Assembly: GCF_005403045.1 (NCBI RefSeq)
Contig: NZ_BJCL01000004.1
Span: forward strand, 248,001-312,000
DNA from: Pseudaquabacterium pictum
GTDB taxonomy: Bacteria; Pseudomonadota; Gammaproteobacteria; Burkholderiales; Burkholderiaceae_C
Length of the DNA stretch: 64,000 bases
Direction: 5' to 3'
Shown here: in pieces, positions 53,515 through 62,330 of the stretch
Position numbering within the stretch: position 1 is the first letter of the stretch
Layout of the letters: each line of letters begins with the position of its first letter
The notes under the pieces: model-generated
The model's database searches: none
Told to the model about the DNA's origin: nothing
Seen by the model: the letters and a program-made list of their open reading frames with translations, nothing else
Program-made: the position numbers and the translations under genes

Positions 53515-54915
53515 ATGACCACCACTGCCGCACCTGACGTCACCGCCGCCGGCCGCAGCGACATCGCCCACCACCTGCACCCGTACACCCAGCTGCGCCA
53601 GCTGGAGCAGGACGGACCGCTGGTGATCGTGCAGGGCGATGGCGTGCATGTGGTCGACGAACACGGCAAGCGCTACCTGGAAGGCATGGCCGGGTTGTGG
53701 TGCGCCTCGCTGGGCTTCAGCGAGCGGCGCCTGGCCGACGCCGCCCACCGGCAGATGCTGCAGCTGCCGTACTACCACGCATTCAGCGGCAAGGTGCCCG
53801 GGCCGGTCACCGAGCTGGTGAAGACGCTGATGGCCTGGGCGCCCACGCCCGAGCTGCAGCGCGGCCGGGTGCTGTTCGCCAACTCCGGCTCGGAGAGCAA
53901 CGACACCGCCTTCAAGCTGGTCCGCTACTACAACAACGCGCGCGGCCGGCCGGCCAAGAAGAAGATCATCGCGCGGCAGAAGGGTTACCACGGCGTCACC
54001 GCCGCCGCCGCGTCGCTGTCGGGCCTGCCGACGATGCACCAGCACTTCGACCTGCCGCTGCCCGGCGTGCTGCGCGTGAGCGCACCGCACTTCTACGGCA
54101 ACGGCAAGCCGGGCGAGACCGAGGCCCAGTTCGTTGACCGCCTGGTGCAGGAACTGCAGGACCTGATCGCCGCCGAGGGCGCCGACACCATCGCCGCCTT
54201 CATCGCCGAGCCGGTGCAGGGCGCCGGCGGCGTGGTCATCCCGCCGGACGGCTACTTCCCGCGCATCCAGGCGGTGCTGAAGCAGCACGACATCCTGCTG
54301 ATCGCCGATGAGGTCATCACCGGCTTCGGCCGCCTGGGCCAGCCCTTCGGCACCAATGTGTTCGGCCTGCAGCCCGACATGGTGACGGTGGCCAAGATGC
54401 TGACCTCGGCCTACGTGCCGATGTCGGCGCTGATGGTGAGCGATGCGGTCTACCAGGTGGTGGCCGATGCCAGCGCCAGCGTCGGCACCTTCGGCCATGG
54501 CTACACCTACAGCGGCCATCCGCTGGCCTGCGCGGTGGCGCTGGAAACCCTGCGCATCTACACCGACGACGACATCATCGGCCATGTGCAGCGGGTGGCG
54601 CCGCGGCTGCAGGCCGGGCTGCGGCAGTTTGCCGAACACCCGCTGGTGGGCGAGGCCCGCGGCCTGGGCCTGATCGGCGCGCTGGAGCTGGCCGCCGACC
54701 CGGCCAGCCGCAAACCCTTCGATCCCAAGCGCGGCGTCGGCGCCTACCTGGTCAAGCGCGCCCAGGCCCATGGCCTGATCCTGCGGGTGCTGGCCGGCGA
54801 CATCATCGCCTTCTCGCCGCCGCTGGTCATCACCGAGGCGCAGATCGACGAGCTGCTGGCCAAGACGGCGCTGGCCCTGGACGACACGCTGGCCTGGGTG
54901 CGCGGCACGGCCTGA
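53515..54915 (+). CDS. Class III aminotransferase (omega-transaminase)
   Basis: A 466-residue PLP aminotransferase. Landmarks are [62 protein letters not shown], the PLP lysine in [14 protein letters not shown], and [18 protein letters not shown]. It is close in wording to putrescine/beta-alanine:pyruvate type transaminases such as SpuC. The amino donor is uncertain. A HAD phosphatase gene follows seven bases downstream, suggesting an operon. Confidence 0.9.
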   Translation: MTTTAAPDVTAAGRSDIAHHLHPYTQLRQLEQDGPLVIVQGDGVHVVDEHGKRYLEGMAGLWCASLGFSERRLADAAHRQMLQLPYYHAFSGKVPGPVTELVKTLMAWAPTPELQRGRVLFANSGSESNDTAFKLVRYYNNARGRPAKKKIIARQKGYHGVTAAAASLSGLPTMHQHFDLPLPGVLRVSAPHFYGNGKPGETEAQFVDRLVQELQDLIAAEGADTIAAFIAEPVQGAGGVVIPPDGYFPRIQAVLKQHDILLIADEVITGFGRLGQPFGTNVFGLQPDMVTVAKMLTSAYVPMSALMVSDAVYQVVADASASVGTFGHGYTYSGHPLACAVALETLRIYTDDDIIGHVQRVAPRLQAGLRQFAEHPLVGEARGLGLIGALELAADPASRKPFDPKRGVGAYLVKRAQAHGLILRVLAGDIIAFSPPLVITEAQIDELLAKTALALDDTLAWVRGTA

Positions 54916-54922
54916 CGCGCCG

Positions 54923-55564
54923 GTGGTCATCTTCGACTGCGATGGGGTGCTGGTCGACAGCGAGCGCCTCACCCACCAGGTGGTGGTCGACATGCTGGCC
55001 GAGCACGGCGTGGCGCTGCCGTTCGAGGAGGCGGTCGACCGCTTCATCGGCATGTCGATGGCCAACGGCCTGGTGCAGCTGAAAGCCCTGCTGGGCGGCG
55101 AACTGCCCGCCGACTTCCTGCCCGAGATGGGCCGCCGCACCCGCGCCGCCTTCCGTGCCGGGCTGACCAGCGTGCCCGGCGTCGAGGCCGTGCTCGACGG
55201 GCTGCATCGGCCGTACTGCGTCGCGTCCAACGGCAACCATGCCAAGGTGAACTTCACGCTTGGCCACACCGGGCTGCTGCCGCGGTTCGCCGGCCGCATC
55301 TTCACCGCCGACGATGTGCAGCACCCCAAGCCCGCGCCCGACCTGTTCCTGCTGGCCGCCCGCAGCCTGGGCGCTGCACCGGAGCGCACCACCGTCGTGG
55401 AAGACACACCCACCGGCGTGACCGCCGCCAAGGCCGCCGGCATGCGCGCCATCGGCTTTGCGGCGATGACGCCGGCCGGCCGGCTGCAGGCCGCCGGGGC
55501 CGACGCGATTGCGCACGACATGGCCAGCGTCGCCCGCCTGCTGGCTGCAGAGCGGACCGCCTGA
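54923..55564 (+). CDS. HAD family hydrolase (phosphoglycolate phosphatase/beta-phosphoglucomutase-like)
   Basis: A 213-residue HAD enzyme starting with GTG: motif I FDCDGVLVDSE at the very N-terminus, motif II VASNG, motif III lysine in HPKPAPDLF and motif IV VVEDTPTGVTAA. It would dephosphorylate a small sugar- or glycolate-like substrate. It starts seven bases after the aminotransferase stop and has no ribosome site of its own, so it is probably coupled. Confidence 0.9.
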   Translation: MVIFDCDGVLVDSERLTHQVVVDMLAEHGVALPFEEAVDRFIGMSMANGLVQLKALLGGELPADFLPEMGRRTRAAFRAGLTSVPGVEAVLDGLHRPYCVASNGNHAKVNFTLGHTGLLPRFAGRIFTADDVQHPKPAPDLFLLAARSLGAAPERTTVVEDTPTGVTAAKAAGMRAIGFAAMTPAGRLQAAGADAIAHDMASVARLLAAERTA

Positions 55565-55677
55565 TCCGCCGCTGAACGGCGCCCAGGCGGCGCACGCGTC
55601 CGATGCGCTGCCGCCCAGGCGCGGCTCAAGTTCCGTGGCTGCATGCCGATCACCTCCGAATGCCGAAGAGGGACGAC

Positions 55678-57261
55678 ATGCGACGATCGCTGCTGGGGTG
55701 GTGGGCCGTGTGCTGGGCGCTGGCGCTCTGCACGGCGGTGCAGGCCATGCCCACGCGCAGCGCGCTGATCGTCGGCGTGTCGACCTATGCATCCCCCGAC
55801 GTGCCGCCGCTGGCCGGTGTGGCGGCCGACCTGGTCAGCGCGCAGCGCATCGCCCAGGCCATGGGCATCCCGGCGGCCCAGACCACGGTGCTGCGGGACG
55901 AGCAGGCGACCAAGGCCAACATCCTGCGCGCGCTGGAGACGCTGGCCACCCAGGCCGCCGAAGGCAGCCGCGTCCTCATCTACTTCTCCGGCCACGGCAC
56001 CCGGTGGTTCGAGCCACAGCGCCAGGGCTGCATGGAAGGCCTGCTGGCCCACGACCGCGGCACCATCACCAACGAAGAGATCGCCAGACACACCCGCCGC
56101 ATCAGCGAGGTGGCCGACAAGGTGGTGGTGCTCTTCGATGCCTGCCACTCCGACGGGGTGTCGGGATCCCGGGCGGCCACCCGGTCCATCGCCAGCGGTG
56201 CGCTGACCGCGAAGTTCTTCCTCAAGGGCGGCGCCGACGCTGAAGCTTGCAGCCAGCCGCGCAACCTGAAGACGCGCAGCCTGCTGGCCGAAGCCACCCG
56301 CCTGGGTGCGCTGAGCGAGAACTTCGTGCAGATCACCTCGTCGCGCGCCGACGAAGTCAGCTTCGACGACGCCGTGCACGGCGGTCTGGCCACCCAGAGC
56401 GTGCGCGATTGCCTGCTGGGCCGGGCGGGCGACCTGGACGGCTCGGGCGCGGTGTCGATCCGCGAAGTCGAGCAGTGCGCACAGCGCCTGCTGGAGCAGA
56501 AGCTCCAGCCGTTCCGCGACCTGCTGCCACACCACATCACCGTGACCGGCAACCGCAACCTCGTGCCAGTGGCGGTGAGCCGCCCACCCACCCAAGCCGC
56601 GCCACCCGTGGCCACCGTCCCGGCACCATCCACGACGCCGACCCCGATCCCGGCACCCATCACCATGGCGGACACCCCCGCCACCCAGGCCGCCGCGGGC
56701 CCGGCCGCGCAGCCACACGCCGCACCCGCAGGCCCTGCCGCGGTGCCCGCCCCGTCCCCGGCGCTGGCGTCGCTGGCCACGCTGCAGGAGCTGTCCGCCC
56801 AGCGCAACCCCCGGCGCAAGGTGGAGGTGGCGCTGAGCCAGCCGTCGCTGCGCATCGGCCAGGACGCCCTGGAGATGACGGTGCGCGCCAGCCACGCCGG
56901 GCATGTCTACCTGGTGATGCTGGGCAGCGACCGCCGCAGCTTCTACCTGCTGTTTCCGAATGCGCTGGACACCGACAACCGCATCCGCGCCAACGCACCG
57001 CTCACACTGCCGCGGCCCGACTGGCGCCTGCTGGCCCAGGGCCCGGCGGGCACCGACCACCTGCTGGTGCTGGTGACCGACACACCGCGTGACCTGGCCG
57101 CACTGCGCACCGCGCCGGCCACCGCCGCCGCGCCCTTCACGTTCGCGCTGAATGATCTGGCCGGTCGCGGCGCCCTGATCGACTTCTTCACCGGCAGCGG
57201 CGTGCGCGGCCAATCCGAGGCGTTCGGCGCGCGACTGCTGTCCCTGGAGGAGCTGCCATGA
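55678..57261 (+). CDS. Exported caspase-family protein with DUF4384 domain
   Basis: A 527-residue protein with a signal peptide (residues 1-23, ending CTAVQA). The caspase-fold domain has the catalytic pair H106 in YFSGHGTR and C156 in LFDACHSDG, and an EF-hand-like calcium loop D252-x-D-x-S-G-x-V-x3-E263 in its C-terminal part. A long Pro/Ala/Thr linker (about 310-375) leads to a DUF4384-type domain from about 397 (VYLVMLGSDRRSFYLLFPN). It should be a cysteine protease acting in the periplasm or at the envelope. GAGGGA precedes the ATG. Its stop overlaps the OmpA gene start (ATGA). It is first in a four-gene operon. Confidence 0.88.
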   Translation: MRRSLLGWWAVCWALALCTAVQAMPTRSALIVGVSTYASPDVPPLAGVAADLVSAQRIAQAMGIPAAQTTVLRDEQATKANILRALETLATQAAEGSRVLIYFSGHGTRWFEPQRQGCMEGLLAHDRGTITNEEIARHTRRISEVADKVVVLFDACHSDGVSGSRAATRSIASGALTAKFFLKGGADAEACSQPRNLKTRSLLAEATRLGALSENFVQITSSRADEVSFDDAVHGGLATQSVRDCLLGRAGDLDGSGAVSIREVEQCAQRLLEQKLQPFRDLLPHHITVTGNRNLVPVAVSRPPTQAAPPVATVPAPSTTPTPIPAPITMADTPATQAAAGPAAQPHAAPAGPAAVPAPSPALASLATLQELSAQRNPRRKVEVALSQPSLRIGQDALEMTVRASHAGHVYLVMLGSDRRSFYLLFPNALDTDNRIRANAPLTLPRPDWRLLAQGPAGTDHLLVLVTDTPRDLAALRTAPATAAAPFTFALNDLAGRGALIDFFTGSGVRGQSEAFGARLLSLEELP

Positions 57262-57782
57262 GCCTGTTGCACACGCTGGCCCGGGCCGCCATGGCCCTGG
57301 CACTGGCCACACCGGCGGCCATGGCCGCGGACGGCACGGCGCCCCCTGCCGAGCGCACCGTGGACGAGATGGTCGAACAGCTGGCCACCCGCCCAGCCAC
57401 CACCACCCGCGGGCTGCGCAACCTGGTCCCGGTGGTGCGGCAGATCGATCTGGTGGTCCCGTTCGACTTCGACTCGGCGCGGCTGCAGGCAGCGAGCCGG
57501 CCGCAGCTGCAACGCCTGGCCGAGGCGATGAACAGCCCACGGCTGGTGGCCACGCGCTTCAAGGTGCAGGGCCACACCGATGCCAAGGGCGCCGCAGCCT
57601 ACAACGACGACCTGTCGGCCCGGCGTGCGCGTGCAGTGGCCGACTTCCTGCAAACCCAGGGGGTGACGGTCGACCGGCTGCAGGCCGAAGGCAAGGGGGC
57701 CAGCGAACTGCTCGACCCAGCCCGCCCCGAATCACCCGACAACCGTCGTGTGCGCATCGTCGCCATGGAGCCGACACCATGA
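57258..57782 (+). CDS. OmpA-family peptidoglycan-associated protein
   Basis: A 174-residue protein with signal peptide (LALATPAAMA) and a C-terminal OmpA/Pal domain: VPFDFDSARLQAASRPQLQRLAE, KVQGHTDAKGAAAYNDDLSARRARAVADFL, and ASELLDPARPESPDNRRVRIV. The aspartate in GHTDAKG and arginine in SARRA are the diaminopimelate-binding residues, so it should anchor to peptidoglycan. It has no beta-barrel or lipid anchor. It is coupled by four-base overlaps to the genes on both sides, tying a wall-binding protein to two exported caspases. Confidence 0.9.
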   Translation: MSLLHTLARAAMALALATPAAMAADGTAPPAERTVDEMVEQLATRPATTTRGLRNLVPVVRQIDLVVPFDFDSARLQAASRPQLQRLAEAMNSPRLVATRFKVQGHTDAKGAAAYNDDLSARRARAVADFLQTQGVTVDRLQAEGKGASELLDPARPESPDNRRVRIVAMEPTP

Positions 57783-58222
57783 AACGTCTGCCTTGGGTCG
57801 TCTGGGCGGGATGGGCCCTGAGTCCGGCCGTGCAGGCCCACTGGCTGGTCAGCGAGGCCGAGGCTGCGGCCGCGCAGGCGGCGCCGACAGCACCCGCCAC
57901 GCGCGCGGTGCCGGCTGCGGATGCCCCGCGCATCAACCTGCTGGCGCCCAGCCTGACCAGCGCGGTGGCTTCGCCGACGCGCATCCACCTGCGCTTCGAG
58001 GCCGTGGCCCCGGCGGCCATCCGCCCCGACAGCCTGCGGGTGCGCTACGGCAGCTTCCGGCTGGACATCACCGGCCGCATCACCGCCGCATCGCGCGTGA
58101 CGGCCGACGGCATCGATGTGGCCGAGGCCCAGCTGCCCAAGGGTGCGCACCGGCTGTTCGTCGAGATCCAGGACACGCTGGGCCGCACGGCCGAGCGGCA
58201 GCTGCAGTTCGTGGTGGAGTGA
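57779..58222 (+). CDS. Exported protein, probable Ig-like beta-sandwich
   Basis: A 147-residue protein with a signal peptide (VWAGWALSPAVQA). The mature part from about residue 50 (RINLLAPSLTSAVASPTRIHLRFEAVAPAAIRPDSLRVRYG ... HRLFVEIQDTLGRTAERQLQFVV) has the alternating strands and final DxxGRxxxxxxxF pattern of bacterial Ig-like modules. It may be a binding or scaffold subunit of the caspase system. It overlaps the OmpA gene by four bases and the next caspase gene by one (TGATG). Confidence 0.7.
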   Translation: MKRLPWVVWAGWALSPAVQAHWLVSEAEAAAAQAAPTAPATRAVPAADAPRINLLAPSLTSAVASPTRIHLRFEAVAPAAIRPDSLRVRYGSFRLDITGRITAASRVTADGIDVAEAQLPKGAHRLFVEIQDTLGRTAERQLQFVVE

Positions 58223-60054
58223 TGCGCAGCGTTCTCCGGATCCTTGGGGCGCTGGTGTCGGCATGCTGCATGGCGGCCGCTGGACCGGCGGCGGCGCAAC
58301 CCGTGGTGGGCCAGGTGCTGGAACAGGCCATGCCCACCGGGCGCGGCTACGACATTCCGCTGCCCGAGGCGCGCTGGCGGGTGACGGCAGTCGCCGACAT
58401 GAACCACGGCGGGAACGACTTCCGCGTGGTCACCCTGCGCGACGTGGAGCCGCAGGCCCGCATGCCCTACCTGTTCATCCGCCATGCCATGCTGCCGGCG
58501 GAATGGACATCGCCCTGCGAGAAGCTGCATCCCGGTGCGTTCAATGTGAACCGGTACTTCACGCGGTCCAACGAGCTGTTCACCCGCTGCTCGCGCCTGT
58601 TCCCCAGCGAGCTGCCCAAGCCGGACGCCAGCGACTGGTGGGCCGGCATGCACCGGGGCATCGAGAGTGCCGATGCCTCCCGCATGTCGGGTCCGATGCT
58701 GTTGGCCGAAGTGACGGTGACGCAGCACCGCGGGGCCTTCGTGCGGGCGGAAGTCTTCATCCGCACCGATGGTGCCGACCTGTCGCCCTCCAAGATGCGC
58801 GATGCCTGGCGTGCAGGGCAGACACACCCCTGGATCGGCCGGCTGCAACAGTTCCTCGGCCCGTATGTGTATGCGCTGGAGGAAGGCGCGCTCAAGAAGA
58901 ACAAGCCGGACCGCGTCGCCGCATTCGAGCCACCGCCCAAGGATGTGGAGGAGCAGATCCGCCGCATGGCGGGGTCGCAGCCGCGGGAAGCGCCCGCTGC
59001 CGCGCCGAACAGGCCGGCGGCGGCGCCTGCCCAAGTCAGCGACGCCGAAATCGCAGAGCGGATTCGCCAGATGGCCCAGGCGAGCGAGCGCAGCCGTGTG
59101 CCGGCTCCCACGCCTGCGCCTGCGCCTGCGCCCCCACCACAGGCTGCCGTGTCGGCAGGCGCCATGGCCACCCCACCACAGGCCGTGCAGGTCGCGGCCC
59201 AGCCCAGTGTCTCGGCTGCGGACCTGGCCCGGCTGTCCGCCGAAATCGCACGGCTGCGCGACGAGTTGAAATCGCGCCCTGCGGTGGCAGCCGCGGCGCC
59301 CGCTTCCGCACCGCCACCCAAGCCCACCGCGGCGGCAGCCCCGACCACGCAGGCCAGGCGGCTGGCGCTGGTGATCGGCAACGACGTCTACCAATCGGTG
59401 GCCAAGCTGCAGAACGCACGCACCGATGCACGCGCCATGGCCGATGCCTTGGGCCGTGCCGGCTACAAGGTGCGCCTGCGCACCGACCTGGGCGAGCGCG
59501 CCATGAAGGACGAGCTGCGCGCCTTCAAGGCCGAGATCCAGGGCGGGGATGAGGTGCTGTTCTACTTTGCCGGCCATGGCGTGCAGCTGTCCGGGGCCAA
59601 CTACCTGCTGCCCACCGACATCCGCGGTGAGGCCGAAGACCAGGTGCGCGACGATGCGCTCCTGCTGCAGAAGGTGCTCGATGACCTGCAGGAACGCAAG
59701 GCCCGCTTTGCGCTGGCCATCGTCGACGCCTGCCGCGACAACCCGTTCCGCAGCGCCGGGCGCACGCTCGGCGGCCGGGGGCTGGCCCCCACCACCGCCG
59801 CCACCGGACAGATGGTCATGTTCTCCGCCGGTGCCGGCCAGCAGGCGCTGGACCGTCTGGGCGAGCGCGACAGCAACCCCAACGGCCTGTTCACGCGGGT
59901 GCTGCTCAAGGAGATGGACAAGCCCGATGTCAGCGTCGACCGGATGCTGCGGACCGTGCGCAACCAGGTCGTGGAGCTGGCCAAGTCGGTCGGCCATGAG
60001 CAGGTGCCCGCGCTGTACGACCAGACGGTCGGCGAGTTCTACCTGCGCCGCTGA
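58222..60054 (+). CDS. Exported caspase-family protein with unique N-terminal domain
   Basis: A 610-residue protein with signal peptide (ACCMAAAGPAAAQ). Residues 27-230 form an unrecognised domain with four cysteines. A Pro/Ala-rich linker contains two related helical motifs (VEEQIRRMA and IAERIRQMA) and a coiled-coil-like stretch (DLARLSAEIARLRDELKSR). The caspase domain occupies 378-610 with H452 in YFAGHGVQ and C504 in IVDACRDNPF, both intact. Start and previous stop overlap as TGATG. It is last in the operon and followed by a hairpin. Confidence 0.88.
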   Translation: MRSVLRILGALVSACCMAAAGPAAAQPVVGQVLEQAMPTGRGYDIPLPEARWRVTAVADMNHGGNDFRVVTLRDVEPQARMPYLFIRHAMLPAEWTSPCEKLHPGAFNVNRYFTRSNELFTRCSRLFPSELPKPDASDWWAGMHRGIESADASRMSGPMLLAEVTVTQHRGAFVRAEVFIRTDGADLSPSKMRDAWRAGQTHPWIGRLQQFLGPYVYALEEGALKKNKPDRVAAFEPPPKDVEEQIRRMAGSQPREAPAAAPNRPAAAPAQVSDAEIAERIRQMAQASERSRVPAPTPAPAPAPPPQAAVSAGAMATPPQAVQVAAQPSVSAADLARLSAEIARLRDELKSRPAVAAAAPASAPPPKPTAAAAPTTQARRLALVIGNDVYQSVAKLQNARTDARAMADALGRAGYKVRLRTDLGERAMKDELRAFKAEIQGGDEVLFYFAGHGVQLSGANYLLPTDIRGEAEDQVRDDALLLQKVLDDLQERKARFALAIVDACRDNPFRSAGRTLGGRGLAPTTAATGQMVMFSAGAGQQALDRLGERDSNPNGLFTRVLLKEMDKPDVSVDRMLRTVRNQVVELAKSVGHEQVPALYDQTVGEFYLRR

Positions 60055-60063
60055 GCAGCGGCC

Positions 60064-60079
60064 GTCCGGGCCGCCGGAC
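60064..60079. terminator. Hairpin after the caspase operon
   Basis: GTCCGG (60064-60069), four-base loop, CCGGAC (60074-60079), starting ten bases after the last caspase stop. It marks the end of the four-gene operon. A G-rich stretch, not a T-tract, follows. Confidence 0.45.
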
Positions 60080-60147
60080 CTGGGGATTGTTGGCATGCCG
60101 CGGACGCCCGAGCGCCGGCACACTGGCGGCCCCCAACGACCGAGTGA

Positions 60148-61146
60148 ATGATGTCCACATCCGTGCGCTTCGCCCGCCGCCTCGCGCTGGTCGCCCTGAC
60201 CAGCCTGGCCACCTTCACCGCGCCGCTGGCGCTGGCCCAGGGCTACCCCACCAAGGCCATCACCCTGGTCGTGCCGTTCGCTGCTGGCGGGCCCACCGAC
60301 ATCGTGGCCCGCACCCTGGCCGGCGTGATGACCAAGAGCCTGGGCCAGACCGTGGTGGTGGAAAACCGTGCCGGTGCCGGCGGCACGCTGGCCGCCGGCC
60401 ATGTGATGCGGGCCGCGCCCGACGGCTACACCTACCTGATCCACCACAACGGCATGGCCACCGCGCCGGCGCTCTACCGCAAGCTGCCCTACAACCCGCA
60501 GACCGACTTCGAGCATGTCAGCCAGGTGATCGACGTGCCGATGACGCTGCTGGGCCGCAAGGACCTGCCGGCCAACAACTTCCCAGAGCTGCTGGCCTAC
60601 ATGAAGGCCCAGGGCGACAAGATCAACCTGGCCCATGCCGGCCTGGGCGCGGTGAGCCACCTGTGCGGCATGGTGCTGCGCCAGGCCGTGGGCGTGGACA
60701 TGACCACCGTGCCCTACCAGGGCACCGGCCCGGCCTTCCAAGCGCTGCTGGGCGGACAGGTCGACATCCTGTGCGACCAGACCACCCAGACCACGCCACA
60801 CATCAAGGCCGGCACGGTGAAGTTCTTCGGCGTCACCACCGCCAGCCGCATCAAGGTGCTGCCCGACGCGCCCACGCTGGCCGAGCAGGGCCTCAAGGGC
60901 TTCGAGGTGGTGGTGTGGCACGGCATCTACGCGCCGAAGAACACACCGAAGGACGCCACCGAGAAGTTCGCCGCCGCACTGCGTGCGGCGCTGAAGGACC
61001 CGACGGTGGTGCAGCGCATGACCGAGCTGGGCGCCGAGTTCGTGCCCGACGCCAAGCTCACGCCCGAGGGCCTGCGCAGCTGGCTGAAGCAGGAGACCGA
61101 GCGCTGGGGCCCGGTGATCAAGTCGGCCGGGGTGTACGCCGACTGA
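60148..61146 (+). CDS. Bug/TctC-family periplasmic substrate-binding protein
   Basis: A 332-residue receptor with signal peptide (TAPLALAQG) and Bug marks YPTKAITLVVPFAAGGPTDIVART, VPYQGTGPAFQALLGGQVDILCDQ and the C-terminal LKQETERWGPVIKSAGV. It binds an unknown small carboxylate in the periplasm. No transporter membrane genes accompany it. Two adjacent ATGs serve as start (60148 or 60151). Confidence 0.9.
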   Translation: MMSTSVRFARRLALVALTSLATFTAPLALAQGYPTKAITLVVPFAAGGPTDIVARTLAGVMTKSLGQTVVVENRAGAGGTLAAGHVMRAAPDGYTYLIHHNGMATAPALYRKLPYNPQTDFEHVSQVIDVPMTLLGRKDLPANNFPELLAYMKAQGDKINLAHAGLGAVSHLCGMVLRQAVGVDMTTVPYQGTGPAFQALLGGQVDILCDQTTQTTPHIKAGTVKFFGVTTASRIKVLPDAPTLAEQGLKGFEVVVWHGIYAPKNTPKDATEKFAAALRAALKDPTVVQRMTELGAEFVPDAKLTPEGLRSWLKQETERWGPVIKSAGVYAD

Positions 61147-61167
61147 CCCGAACGCTGGCTGACGCCG

Positions 61168-62163
61168 TCACTGCGGCTTGATGCCCGCCGCGGTGACGAT
61201 GTTCTGCCACAGCTGCTTGTCGCGCTTGAGGGTGCGGGCGAACGAGGCGGCGTTGTCGCCCACCGGCATCAGCGTCTGCTCGTACAGGCGGGCGCGCACC
61301 TCGGGCAGCTTGACGATGCGCACGATCTCGTTCGAGTACTTGTCGACGATGGGCTTGGGCGTGCCCGCCGGCAGCAGGATGCCCACCCAGCCCAGCGGCT
61401 CGAAGCCCGGGAAGCCCAGTTCCAGCAGCGTGGGCACCTGGGCCAGCAGCGGCGCGCGGCGCTCGCCAGTCACGGCCAGCGGCTTGAGTTTGCCCGCGGC
61501 GATGTGCTGGGTGGCGGTGCTCACATCGGCCCAGGCGCAGGGGATCTGGCCGCCCAGCAGGTCGGTCAGCATCAGGGCCGAGCCCTTGTAGGGCACATGG
61601 GCCAGGTCCAGCCCGGCCTTGCGGGCGAAGGTCTCGCCGACGATGTGCGACGACGAGCCGGTGCCGAAGGAGCCGAAGCTGACCTTGCCCGGGTTGGCCT
61701 TCACATGGGCGATGAACTCCTTCAGGTTGTTGGCCGGGAAGTCGGGCTTGACCACCAGCACCAGGTACGACAGGCAGATCTGCGAGACCGGCTCGAAGTC
61801 CTTCAGCGGGTCGTACGGCACCTTGGCGAAGATGGCCGAGTTCTGGATGTGGGTGGTGATGGTGACCAGCGCGGTGTAGCCGTCGGGCGGCGCGCGCATC
61901 ACCTGTTCGCTGCCGATCATGCCGCTGGCGCCGGCCTTGTTCTCGACCACCACGTTCTGGCCCCAGCTCTCCTGCAGCTTGCTGGCGATCAGCCGGCCGA
62001 CCAGATCGGTGGCGCCGCCGGGTGGAAAGGCGACGACGAACTTGATCGGCTTGGACGGGAAGCCGGCCTGGGCCAGGGCGGCCGGCGCCGCGGCGGTGAG
62101 CGCGGCGGGCGCCGTGCCGGCCAGGGCGGCTTGCAGCAGGTGGCGGCGGTTCAGGCGGGGCAT
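61168..62163 (-). CDS. Bug/TctC-family periplasmic substrate-binding protein with Tat-type signal
   Basis: A 331-residue receptor. The N-terminus MPRLNRRHLLQAALAG carries a twin-arginine pattern, followed by FPSKPIKFVVAFPPGGATDLVGR, KANPGKVSFGSFGTGSSSHIVGE and VPYKGSALMLTDLLGGQI. The ligand is unknown. It is convergent with the preceding Bug gene and divergent from the serine hydrolase gene, so the two receptors are not in one operon. Confidence 0.9.
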   Translation of the reverse strand: MPRLNRRHLLQAALAGTAPAALTAAAPAALAQAGFPSKPIKFVVAFPPGGATDLVGRLIASKLQESWGQNVVVENKAGASGMIGSEQVMRAPPDGYTALVTITTHIQNSAIFAKVPYDPLKDFEPVSQICLSYLVLVVKPDFPANNLKEFIAHVKANPGKVSFGSFGTGSSSHIVGETFARKAGLDLAHVPYKGSALMLTDLLGGQIPCAWADVSTATQHIAAGKLKPLAVTGERRAPLLAQVPTLLELGFPGFEPLGWVGILLPAGTPKPIVDKYSNEIVRIVKLPEVRARLYEQTLMPVGDNAASFARTLKRDKQLWQNIVTAAGIKPQ

Positions 62164-62330
62164 GGGCGGCTCCAGAGGTGGGTCGGGCGGCGCAGTGTGC
62201 CAGTGGCCGCCGTGCCGCGGGCTCCGCAGCATCCCGCAGCGGGCTCTGTCTTCGTGGAAGCGGGCCTGCAAGCGGCCGTGCAGCCAGCCGGTCGCCCAGG
62301 CGACTGCGGCCCTGCGGCTGACGCCAGACC

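Noticed and set aside
53308-57540. A very long minus-strand open frame across the aminotransferase, HAD and first caspase genes
   Set aside because: It is antisense to genes with clear family motifs and its translation is low-complexity, as expected from the extreme GC at third positions.
48918-60054. Reading the STAND gene and caspase genes as one operon
   Set aside because: A hairpin follows the STAND gene, an aminotransferase/HAD pair intervenes, and the caspase operon starts after a 113-base gap with its own ribosome site.
58045-60921. A 958-codon minus-strand open frame opposite the second caspase and a Bug gene
   Set aside because: Antisense to recognised genes, repetitive His/Gly/Ala/Arg composition, no family resemblance.
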